DNA from: Oscillospiraceae bacterium
GTDB taxonomy: Bacteria > Bacillota > Clostridia > Oscillospirales > Ruminococcaceae
Assembly: GCA_015067315.1 (NCBI GenBank)
Contig: SVMR01000005.1
Span: forward strand, 1-64,000
Direction: 5' to 3'
DNA length: 64,000 nucleotides
Shown here piece by piece: positions 58,056 to 64,000 of this stretch; the first letter of the stretch is position 1; the number at the start of each line of letters is the position of its first letter. Below the pieces are notes generated by a model. It had not been told where the DNA came from, made no database searches, and saw only the letters and a list, made by a program, of their open reading frames with translations. The translations under genes were made by a program, and so were the position numbers.

Positions 58056-59477
58056 TCAGTCTTCGGAAGGCTTCCAGGAAGAAAGATATCCGTTGAATTC
58101 TTCTTTATAGGTTTCCGGAATCGGTGCGTTTGCGTTAAGAACAAAGCTTGCGTTTTTGTCAACATGTTCGTTTGCAACGTCGGTTACGAGTTTTGCAACG
58201 ATTACGAAGCGGTAATTGTCGCGTGCCTGAAGACCGTATGCAACGGTGCAGGTGGAAAGGGTGAGGATCTGGTCGCCGGTGGTTACCTCAACGTCATAAT
58301 CGTAGATGGAGCGTTCCTGAACGGTTCTGAGCATAAGGTCATATTCGTCGGTTTTGGGGCTCGGTTCGATGTACCAAAGGTCGCCTGCGCTCTTGCTGTT
58401 GTTGTAATAAGGAGCAAAAACGTTGTTGACAGCTTTTGCGTCGTTATAGAATACCGCAAAAATTTCCCATACGGTGTTTTCTTCCGGAAGGGTGAGGTAA
58501 ATATAAGGAGTCTGTTCCGCAAAGCTCGGATCCTTGAAGTTGAAAAGCTGGGAGAAAAGCGGACCGTTCGGGTCGTCGTTTTTATAGGAAAGGTTTTCTT
58601 TGCCAAGGTCGCTGTGACCGAAAATTACGGTGTTGGTGGAAAGTTCGGCGGAAGTGTTTCCGAAGAAGTTGCGGAAATGGGTGTAATATGCGCCGTCAAT
58701 CCAATAGCTGTTGGGGATCTTCTTGCCGGTGATGTCGCGTTTGTTGTAAGGATAGGATTTGTCATAGCTGAAGCAAACGCCTGCGTCAACGTCCTCAAGA
58801 CCCGGGATATAAAGCCAGGCAACAACGTCGTTGTTGGTGTTGAAGGCTTCAACATACTGGTTTTTTCTGTTGGGGATTTCAAATTTTTCGTCTTCGCCTG
58901 TGTTCTGTTCCGGATCGTCGCCGTTGTTTTCGTCTTCACCGATTACGATGTTGTTTCCGGGGTTGTTGGGGCCGGAAGGTTCTTCGGAAGGGGAGCAGCT
59001 TGTTGCAATGATAAGGATAAGCGCGATGAGAACAACAAGAATTGCCGCCGCGCCGATGATAACCGTTTTGGTCGGAAGGTTTTTGAGTTTATCCATGATT
59101 CCGGAAAGGGGATTTTCCTTTGCGGGTTTTTCGTCCTTCGGGAACTGGGTTTCGTCAGCAACTTCTTCCTTTTTAGGCGCCGCGGGTTTTGCTTTTTCGG
59201 GTTTCGGTTTCTTTTCGGAAACGGTTTTGATTCCGGCGGAAATTCCTTCGCCTACGGTTTTTGCGCCTGCGGCAGCGCCCGCGAAGAATTCGCCGACAAA
59301 ATTATTTTTCTTTTTTTCTTTTGCGGGTTTTTCTTCCTTCGGGGAATTGTCAACATAGCGCACAACTTTGCGGGGTTTTCCCTCCGGGGAAACTCCGTCT
59401 TCCGGAACCGGGATATCGTCGATAAAATCTTCATCGGGGATATTTACGGAAAAGTTTTTTTTCTGTTCTTCGGACAA
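58056..59477 (-). CDS. Class B sortase with long cytoplasmic N-terminus
   Basis: A 473-residue cysteine transpeptidase attaching surface proteins or pilins to the wall. Catalytic residues are His288 (VIFGHSD), Cys410 (TLSTCTVAYG) and Arg423 (NYRFVIVAKL), the sortase triad. A single membrane helix lies at about 138-160, so unusually about 135 Lys/Glu/Pro-rich residues precede it in the cytoplasm. A Glu/Asn/Gly-rich spacer follows (161-200). TTG at 59477 with AAAGGA upstream is the best start. No sortase substrate (LPxTG/NPxTN-type) gene is adjacent. Confidence 0.9.
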   Translation of the reverse strand: MSEEQKKNFSVNIPDEDFIDDIPVPEDGVSPEGKPRKVVRYVDNSPKEEKPAKEKKKNNFVGEFFAGAAAGAKTVGEGISAGIKTVSEKKPKPEKAKPAAPKKEEVADETQFPKDEKPAKENPLSGIMDKLKNLPTKTVIIGAAAILVVLIALILIIATSCSPSEEPSGPNNPGNNIVIGEDENNGDDPEQNTGEDEKFEIPNRKNQYVEAFNTNNDVVAWLYIPGLEDVDAGVCFSYDKSYPYNKRDITGKKIPNSYWIDGAYYTHFRNFFGNTSAELSTNTVIFGHSDLGKENLSYKNDDPNGPLFSQLFNFKDPSFAEQTPYIYLTLPEENTVWEIFAVFYNDAKAVNNVFAPYYNNSKSAGDLWYIEPSPKTDEYDLMLRTVQERSIYDYDVEVTTGDQILTLSTCTVAYGLQARDNYRFVIVAKLVTDVANEHVDKNASFVLNANAPIPETYKEEFNGYLSSWKPSED

Positions 59478-59518
59478 AATATATCATTCCTTTCTTAAAG
59501 GCAATTTTCTACCTATAC

Positions 59519-59547
59519 ATAATAACATTATATTCTTTCAATTACAA
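59519..59547 (-). promoter_or_regulatory. Sortase gene promoter
   Basis: Minus strand TTGTAA (59547-59542), 17-bp spacer, TATTAT (59524-59519). Confidence 0.7.
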
Positions 59548-59620
59548 GACGCAGAAAATAAATTACCATTAAATAAGTATCGTTTTTTGGCGTTTTTGTT
59601 GCATGAAAACAAAAATTTTT

Positions 59621-60331
59621 TTAATTTGCCTCTTCTTTTCCAAGAACGTCCCAAGGGGAAATTGTTCCAAGGAGCTTTCCGTCGGCTTTTCCGTTCGATG
59701 TTACAAAAACCATTGCAAGGCGTTTTCCGCCGGAATAGGTGTGTTCAAAAATATCCCGGAGCTCGTCAACATAAAGCGAATCTTTCACAAAACGGTAAAC
59801 TTCGGAACTGTGGTGGTCAAGCGAAATATATTTCGCCGCATCCGCAAAGGAATATCCGGGACCGAGCGGTTCGCCTTTTTTGTCCGCAATAATATTGAGG
59901 AAGGAAACGGCGGTGAAAACTCCGCAGACTTTTCCGGCGCCGTCAAGAACCGGAACGTGACCGGTTGGAATTTCCTTCATTTTCAAAAGGGTTTCAAGGA
60001 CGCTGTCGGAGCAGTTTTTATAAAAAAGGCGGCTTTTCGGAATCATTATCTGGCTGCATTTTTTGCGGTTTTTAAGGGAAGCTATGGTCCGTTCAAGAAA
60101 ATTTATCATTTCCCTTGTGGGTTCAACCGGATATTCCCCGCCGATTTTCTTTTTGTGCTGAAGAAGGTTCCGGACCTCCTGGCAATATTTTATCTCCTCG
60201 CGGAAAGGGCGGTATTCGTCCCTTTTTGAAAGAAAATTCGTGACGGAATCCCAATCGTTGAGCCCGAAGGTTTCCTTAACTATCGCCTCAAGTTCCTTGA
60301 ATTTCTGGATATATTCGTCTGCGTTTGTCAA
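59621..60331 (-). CDS. CBS-domain protein
   Basis: A 236-residue protein. The N-terminal helical part (about 1-85, KFKELEAIVKETFGLNDWDS) is unassigned; two CBS repeats follow: IMIPKSRLFYKNCSDSVLET with HVPVLDGAGKVCGVFT, and ISLDHHSSEVYRFVKDS with LAMVFVTSNGKADGKLLG. CBS pairs usually sense adenine nucleotides. AAGGAG directly abuts an ATG (60340) but is 9 nt from the TTG at 60331, so the latter is chosen. Stand-alone, with a strong promoter. Confidence 0.82.
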   Translation of the reverse strand: MTNADEYIQKFKELEAIVKETFGLNDWDSVTNFLSKRDEYRPFREEIKYCQEVRNLLQHKKKIGGEYPVEPTREMINFLERTIASLKNRKKCSQIMIPKSRLFYKNCSDSVLETLLKMKEIPTGHVPVLDGAGKVCGVFTAVSFLNIIADKKGEPLGPGYSFADAAKYISLDHHSSEVYRFVKDSLYVDELRDIFEHTYSGGKRLAMVFVTSNGKADGKLLGTISPWDVLGKEEAN

Positions 60332-60368
60332 AAAAATCATCTCCTTACGGAAGATTCCTTAAAAAATT

Positions 60369-60397
60369 ATTATACCCCTTATCACAATTTATTACAA
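60369..60397 (-). promoter_or_regulatory. CBS gene promoter
   Basis: Minus strand TTGTAA (60397-60392), 17-bp spacer, TATAAT (60374-60369). Confidence 0.8.
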
Positions 60398-60446
60398 GCA
60401 AAAGCAAAAAAGCCTTACTCCGGGGGAAATATATTTTTGCCAAACC

Positions 60447-60475
60447 TTGTAACTTCTTTTTCAAAAGTGTATAAT
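60447..60475 (+). promoter_or_regulatory. Promoter of the MtnA-like gene
   Basis: TTGTAA (60447-60452), 17-bp spacer, TATAAT (60470-60475), divergent from the CBS promoter. Confidence 0.8.
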
Positions 60476-60514
60476 AAAATCGAAAAAATATTGTCCGAAG
60501 GGAGTTTTTTTATA

Positions 60515-61585
60515 ATGCCGAGAGCCGACGAAGGACTTGCTTTCCTTCTCCGTTACGAAAACGTAGCATGGTACGAGGACGGAAAAGTCCGTATTCTTGA
60601 CCGCCGCTGCTATCCCCACCCGATTAAATTTGTCACCTGCAACACCTCCGAGGAAGTTGCAAACGCAATGAGAGATATGATCGTCCAGAGCGCGGGTCCT
60701 TATCTTGCCTGCGGAATGGGAATCGTTCTTGCCGCCTATGAAGCAAAAGATATGCCCTACGATAAAGCAATGGCGCATATCCGCTATGCTCAGGATCTTA
60801 TTGTCAACGCAAGACCCACCACAGCAAAACGCATTAAAATCATCACCGATTCCTGCGTTGCCGCCGCGGAAGAAGCTTATGCCGCCGGCGAAAAAGACGC
60901 GATCCAGGCAACTTTTGACCGCATTATCGCCCTTACCGACAACCGTTATAACAAAATCGGCGAAGTTGCAAAACACCTTGTTTCAAAATTCCCGGAGGAA
61001 GGCACCGTTATGACCCAGTGCTATGCGGAAACTATCCTCGGTTTCATGTGCAAGGAAATCAAGGCCCAGGGCAAAAAAATAAAATTTGTCTGCCCCGAAA
61101 CAAGACCTTATTTCCAGGGCGCACGCCTTACCGCTTCCGTTCTCCACGATATGGGATTTGACGTAACCGTTATTACCGACAACATGCCCGGCTGGACCAT
61201 GCACGAAAAGAAAGTTGACGTCTTTACCTGCGCCGCCGACGCAATCACCATGGACGGCGTTGTTATCAACAAAGTCGGCACCTTCCAGATCGCTCTTGCG
61301 GCAAAATACTGGGGAATTCCTTTCTATGTAACCGGAACTCCCGACAAATGCCATCCTTTCGCAAAGGACGTTAAAATTGAAGAGCGCGACCCGAACCTTG
61401 TTCTCGAAGCTCTCGGAACCAGAACCGCCGTTGAAGGCGTAAGCGGATTCTATCCCGCATTCGACAAAACCCCGCCGGAACTTGTAACCGGCTTTGTCAC
61501 CGACAAAGGAATCTATGACGGCGACAAACTCTGGGATTATTACAACGGCGACGACGGCACCGGCGAATACGAACTCATCGTTTAA
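60515..61585 (+). CDS. MtnA/eIF-2B-alpha-like sugar-phosphate isomerase
   Basis: A 356-residue protein of the methylthioribose-1-phosphate isomerase / aIF-2B family. Conserved pieces are GTVMTQCYAE (Cys169) and CAADAITMDGVVINKVGT (Asp242), matching the catalytic Cys160 and Asp240 of Bacillus MtnA, and ETRPYFQGARLTASVL for phosphate binding. No methionine-salvage gene is nearby, so a related aldose-1-phosphate substrate is possible. GGGAG lies 8 nt before ATG 60515. A palindromic element starts right after its stop. Confidence 0.85.
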   Translation: MPRADEGLAFLLRYENVAWYEDGKVRILDRRCYPHPIKFVTCNTSEEVANAMRDMIVQSAGPYLACGMGIVLAAYEAKDMPYDKAMAHIRYAQDLIVNARPTTAKRIKIITDSCVAAAEEAYAAGEKDAIQATFDRIIALTDNRYNKIGEVAKHLVSKFPEEGTVMTQCYAETILGFMCKEIKAQGKKIKFVCPETRPYFQGARLTASVLHDMGFDVTVITDNMPGWTMHEKKVDVFTCAADAITMDGVVINKVGTFQIALAAKYWGIPFYVTGTPDKCHPFAKDVKIEERDPNLVLEALGTRTAVEGVSGFYPAFDKTPPELVTGFVTDKGIYDGDKLWDYYNGDDGTGEYELIV

Positions 61586-61668
61586 GCCTTCCCTTTGGGG
61601 AAGGTGTCTGCGAAGCAGGCGGATGAGGAGAAAATAATAAAAAGTAGGGCGGGGGCTTGTTCCCGCCG
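61586..61668. repeat. GGATGAGG-type arm and GGGCGGGGG palindrome
   Basis: CCTTCCCTTTGGGGAAGG with stem GTCTGC-GAA-GCAGGC and GGATGAGG begins at the base after the upstream stop. GGCGGGGGCTTGTTCCCGCC (about 61648-61667) follows. Confidence 0.8.
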
Positions 61669-61674
61669 TAAAAA

Positions 61675-61709
61675 AGCTCCGTTGTTCATTCGAACAACGG
61701 AGCTTTTTG
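61675..61709 (-). terminator. Terminator of the XRE gene (duplicated hairpin, copy 1)
   Basis: GCTCCGTTGTTC / GAACAACGGAGC (61676-61703) flanked by A and T runs. An almost identical hairpin recurs at 62.04 kb. Confidence 0.88.
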
Positions 61710-61925
61710 TTATTTATACGGAGTGGGGTTATCGGTAAGTCCGAGTATATAGTCGGTGCTTGTGTTATAATATTCCGCAAGTTTTATCAGCGCCCAAACG
61801 GGAATTTCGTGTATGCCTTTTTCATATCTGCGGTAAACTTCGCGTTTGCAATCGAGAAATTCCGCAATTTCTTTCTGTGTTTTATCGGAATCAATTCTTA
61901 AATCTGCCAGCCTTTGAAAAAACAT
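61710..61925 (-). CDS. XRE-family helix-turn-helix regulator
   Basis: A 71-residue single-domain regulator: RIDSDKTQKEIAEFLDCKRE and VYRRYEKGIHEIPVWALIKL then AEYYNTSTDYILGLTDN, the standard XRE five-helix fold. AAGAGGTG precedes the ATG at 61925. Upstream DNA has repeated ATGCTAC (about 61947 and 61980) and a palindrome ACAATATTGT (61985-61994), possible operators. Confidence 0.92.
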   Translation of the reverse strand: MFFQRLADLRIDSDKTQKEIAEFLDCKREVYRRYEKGIHEIPVWALIKLAEYYNTSTDYILGLTDNPTPYK

Positions 61926-61960
61926 ATAGCAACACCTCTTAAATAGATGCTACTATTTTG

Positions 61961-62036
61961 TTGCGTACAACGTTAAAATATGCTACAATATTGTGGCGCA
62001 AAATGTAAATGGAAGTGCATTACGAATACCGCAAAA
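61961..62036 (+). promoter_or_regulatory. Plus-strand promoter and possible short transcript
   Basis: TTGCGT (61961-61966), 17-bp spacer, TACAAT (61984-61989), aimed at the terminator hairpin at 62.04 kb. A transcript of only about 75 nt would result. A short frame from ATG 62009 (MEVHYEYRKKAPLF) crosses the hairpin and is unlikely to be a gene. A small RNA is conceivable. Confidence 0.35.
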
Positions 62037-62072
62037 AAGCCCCGTTGTTCATCGGAACAACGGAGCTTTTAT
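62036..62072. terminator. Terminator hairpin, duplicated copy 2
   Basis: GCCCCGTTGTTC / GAACAACGGAGC (62039-62067) with ATCG loop, A run before and TTTTATTT after. It ends the RHH gene on the minus strand. Confidence 0.85.
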
Positions 62073-62257
62073 TTATAAACGTCTTCATCTTTTGCGGGAA
62101 TTTCCCCGTTTTCCTTTTCGTATTCTTCAATACAGTTTTGTGCAAGAAATTCAAGCTGTGCGTTCAAGGAACGCATATTTTTCTTTGCGATATAACTTAA
62201 TTTATATAAAACCAAAGGTTCAAAACGTATCCCCGTCTGTTTTTTGTTAGTCGCCAT
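62069..62257 (-). CDS. Arc/CopG-like ribbon-helix-helix DNA-binding protein
   Basis: A 62-residue protein TGIRFEPLVLYKLSYIAKKN then MRSLNAQLEFLAQNCIEEYE, with the beta-strand and two helices of an Arc-type RHH dimer. It may be an antitoxin or phage-type repressor, but no toxin gene adjoins it. GAGGTG is 5 nt before ATG 62257. Probable operators overlap its start. Confidence 0.85.
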   Translation of the reverse strand: MATNKKQTGIRFEPLVLYKLSYIAKKNMRSLNAQLEFLAQNCIEEYEKENGEIPAKDEDVYK

Positions 62258-62331
62258 GATAACACCTCGAATATAATCTGATAACAGTATAGACGAATTG
62301 AACTTTATTTTATACTAACAAAGTGTTATCA
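62257..62331. promoter_or_regulatory. Candidate RHH operators
   Basis: TGATAACA occurs at 62257-62264 (across the RHH start and ribosome site) and 62279-62286, and inverted as TGTTATCA at 62324-62331, within the gap between the RHH gene and the divergent gene at 62365. The spacing suits autorepression. Confidence 0.5.
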
Positions 62332-62364
62332 TACAGCTGAAAATTTGATGTTTGCGAGGGTTTT

Positions 62365-62595
62365 ATGAAAAAGGATTTATATAAAGCGGGTTTTTCCCGG
62401 GAGGCTCTTGAACATTTATATACGGATATCAGGAAAATTTCGGGATACACAAAAGAGGAAGCGGACGCTCTTTGCTTATATATCCCGATGACGCAGGAAA
62501 TTTTTGATAAATGCTTAAAAACCGCGGCTGAAACCAGGGATTTTGAAACGGAAGATTATCTTTATAAAACCTTTCCGGAATTTTCAAAAAAATAG
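62365..62595 (+). CDS. Hypothetical small protein
   Basis: A 76-residue, soluble, mostly helical protein (MKKDLYKAGFSREALEHLYT, TKEEADALCLYIPMTQEIFD) that I do not recognise. GAGGG lies 4 nt before the ATG and a good terminator follows, which supports it as a real gene. It diverges from the RHH gene and could be controlled by it. Confidence 0.65.
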   Translation: MKKDLYKAGFSREALEHLYTDIRKISGYTKEEADALCLYIPMTQEIFDKCLKTAAETRDFETEDYLYKTFPEFSKK

Positions 62596-62645
62596 AGAAC
62601 AGCCGGAATCCTAAACCGCCTTTTTCCTGAGAGGAAGGCTTTAAA

Positions 62646-62679
62646 AAACCCCTTCCGTTTTCCGCGGAAGGGGTTTTTG
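62646..62679 (+). terminator. Terminator after the small hypothetical gene
   Basis: ACCCCTTCCG (62648-62657) pairs with CGGAAGGGGT (62665-62674), then TTTTGTTTT. Confidence 0.9.
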
Positions 62680-62680
62680 T

Positions 62681-62709
62681 TTTACAAAACCGCCCCTTTG
62701 TGCTATATT
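62681..62709 (+). promoter_or_regulatory. Promoter of the FliB-like gene
   Basis: TTTACA (62681-62686), 17-bp spacer, TATATT (62704-62709). Confidence 0.7.
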
Positions 62710-62743
62710 AAAAGCAGATTTTTCCGGAAAGGGGATTTTTCCT

Positions 62744-63643
62744 TTGAAGATTTTTGCGCCGGATTATTACCGGGATTTCCGATGCATTGCCGGAGATTGC
62801 GGACACAGCTGCTGCATCGGTTGGGAAATCGATGTTGATGAAGAAACCGCGGAAATTTATAAAAAAGTTCCCGGAGATTTCGGGAAAAAACTCCGGGAAA
62901 ACATCGATTTTTCCGAAGAGGGAGGTTCTTTCCGCCTTTGTGAAAACGACCGCTGTCCGTTTCTCAACGATAAAAACCTTTGCGAAATATATATAAATCT
63001 CGGCGAGGAAGCTCTTTCGCAAATTTGTTCCGACCACCCACGCTTCCGCAATTATTACGAAAGCCGCACCGAAATCGGCCTCGGACTTTGCTGTGAAGAG
63101 GTAGCAAGGCTTGTTCTGACGAAGGAAAGCGGAACGAAAATCGTTGAAATCGGCGAGGATTCGGAAGAGCCATATTTTTATGAAGACGAGGAAGATTTTT
63201 TCAAAATCCGGGAAAGAATTTTTTTCGCGTTACAAAACCGCGAAAAACCTTTCGCCGAAAGGATAAAAGACGCCTTCGGAACAATCGGTTCAGCGGTTCC
63301 GGAATTCAATCCGGGAAAATGGGCAAAAATCTGCCTCGGTCTTGAAAGGCTTGACGAAAGCTGGACGGAGATTCTCGAAAACATAGCCGGGAATCCCGCT
63401 CCGCCGGAAGTTTTTGACGAAACCGCCGGTGAACAGCTTTTAGGCTATTTTGTCTTCCGCCATTTTTGCCCGGAATATGAAAAAACTTCCCTTGCGTTCT
63501 GCCTTTTAAGCTTCCTTATGACGGAAAAAGCCGCGGAACAGATCGGAATTTTTGAAGCCGCAAGGCTCTGGTCTTCCGAAATAGAATATTCAAGCGAAAA
63601 CAAGCCTCTGCTTTTGAGCACGCTTTTTGAAGAAGGAGTTTAA
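62744..63643 (+). CDS. FliB-family (flagellin lysine-N-methylase-like) protein
   Basis: A 299-residue protein with the Cys-rich FliB/YkgJ-type cluster CIAGDCGHSCCIGWEIDVDE (about 14-33), CENDRCPFLNDKNLCEI and QICSDHPRFRNYY, then a mostly helical domain. FliB methylates flagellin lysines in Salmonella, but such proteins are common in non-flagellated Clostridia, and no flagellar gene is in this window, so the substrate is open. TTG at 62744 has GGGG 9 nt upstream. A MazG-like gene follows 3 nt after its stop. Confidence 0.85.
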   Translation: MKIFAPDYYRDFRCIAGDCGHSCCIGWEIDVDEETAEIYKKVPGDFGKKLRENIDFSEEGGSFRLCENDRCPFLNDKNLCEIYINLGEEALSQICSDHPRFRNYYESRTEIGLGLCCEEVARLVLTKESGTKIVEIGEDSEEPYFYEDEEDFFKIRERIFFALQNREKPFAERIKDAFGTIGSAVPEFNPGKWAKICLGLERLDESWTEILENIAGNPAPPEVFDETAGEQLLGYFVFRHFCPEYEKTSLAFCLLSFLMTEKAAEQIGIFEAARLWSSEIEYSSENKPLLLSTLFEEGV

Positions 63644-63646
63644 CTT

Positions 63647-63991
63647 ATGAAACAGGAAACGATCGATATGCTGCTCAAATTCCGGGACGACAGAAACTGG
63701 AAGCAGTTCCATAACCCGAAGGACCTTGCAATTTCAATTTCCCTCGAAGCTTCGGAGCTTCTTGAGGTGTTCCAATGGAGCGCGGAGGACCTTTTCTGCG
63801 CCGGAAAAACCGATAAAATAAAGGAAGAACTGGCGGACGTGCTCAACTACTGCATTCTTATGGCGGATGCCTGCGGACTTGATATGGATGAGATAATACA
63901 GTCAAAAGTAAAGCGCAATTCCGAAAAATATCCGGTTGAACTTGCCTTCGGGAACAAGGCAAAATATACCGAACTGGAAAAGAAGGACTGA
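63647..63991 (+). CDS. MazG-like nucleotide pyrophosphohydrolase
   Basis: A 114-residue all-alpha NTP pyrophosphohydrolase of the RS21-C6/DCTPP1 type: LKFRDDRNWKQFHNPKDLAI, SLEASELLEVFQW (E-x-x-E), EELADVLNYCILMAD (E-x-x-D). These residues bind Mg2+ and the nucleotide triphosphate. It probably cleans non-canonical dNTPs. It is closely spaced after the FliB-like gene and likely co-transcribed. Confidence 0.92.
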   Translation: MKQETIDMLLKFRDDRNWKQFHNPKDLAISISLEASELLEVFQWSAEDLFCAGKTDKIKEELADVLNYCILMADACGLDMDEIIQSKVKRNSEKYPVELAFGNKAKYTELEKKD

Positions 63992-64000
63992 AACAGAAAA

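Noticed and set aside
62009..62200. 63-codon frame starting MEVHYEYRKK
   Set aside because: It runs through a terminator hairpin and antisense to the RHH gene, with no Shine-Dalgarno.
1..64000. tRNA or rRNA genes
   Set aside because: No cloverleaf with a TTCGANNC T-loop followed by a complementary acceptor stem was seen in any gap; the gaps are filled by palindromic repeats.

Overview
The window reads as chromosome of a spore-forming, Gram-positive Clostridia-type bacterium. Evidence is the sporulation and germination set (gpr, spoVAC/AD/AE, spoIIP), a class B sortase, AddAB instead of RecBCD, the dgt-dnaG-rpoD macromolecular-synthesis operon, a T-box leader, a preQ1-type riboswitch, and promoters of TTGnnn-17-TAnnnT form. 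Placement below class level is not possible from the sequence alone. I saw no tRNA, rRNA, phage, classical insertion sequence or CRISPR array.

Layout: 0-2.6 kb holds the translation genes rpmI (cut by the window edge), infC with an attenuator leader, and rpsT, plus the germination protease gene gpr. 3-7 kb has a spoVA locus split in two, with a foreign-looking regulator pair between the halves, and two half-size TauE/SafE permease genes. 7.5-9.8 kb is a BlaI-type repressor with clear operators and an M56 sensor protease fused to an M23 endopeptidase. 10.2-19 kb has spoIIP and the addB-addA recombination operon. 19.4-29.3 kb has a class A PBP, dgt-dnaG-rpoD and lepA. 30-43 kb has a threonine-aldolase-like enzyme, the glycogen operon glgB-C-D-A, a FatA-type thioesterase, a Cys T-box cysE-cysS unit and a D-Ala-D-Ala carboxypeptidase. 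43-56 kb has an AT-rich BRCT gene, tgt, a degenerate galactokinase, rlmA, a copper ATPase, an MBOAT/DHHW envelope-modification pair and an iron alcohol dehydrogenase. 56-64 kb has DUF523, queT with its riboswitch, sortase B, a CBS protein, an MtnA-like isomerase, two small DNA-binding proteins, a FliB-like protein and a MazG-like pyrophosphohydrolase.

The most unusual feature is a dense family of palindromic intergenic elements filling nearly every gap longer than about 150 bp. The canonical short unit has two inverted arms around a linker of roughly 25 bp. Each arm has an outer hairpin of CCTCCCTT/AAGGGAGG or GCCCCCTT/AAGGGGGC type, an inner hairpin whose stem sequence changes between copies while pairing is kept, and a conserved GAGGGATTC or GGGGGATTC core. 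Two copies, at 23.5 and 25.8 kb in consecutive gaps of the dgt-dnaG-rpoD operon, carry a DUF559 (PD-(D/E)XK nuclease-like) gene where the linker normally sits. In both, the arm supplies the Shine-Dalgarno sequence of the nuclease gene at one end, and its last 12 codons, stop codon and terminator at the other. This suggests an autonomous mobile unit, with the short repeats as non-autonomous derivatives, somewhat like RAYT/REPIN systems but with an unrelated enzyme.

Most genes are housekeeping and keep the expected neighbours, but the elements have been inserted inside several operons (spoVA, dgt-dnaG-rpoD, glg, cysE-cysS), usually directly after a stop codon. All motif, promoter and repeat calls were made by eye; no database search was run.
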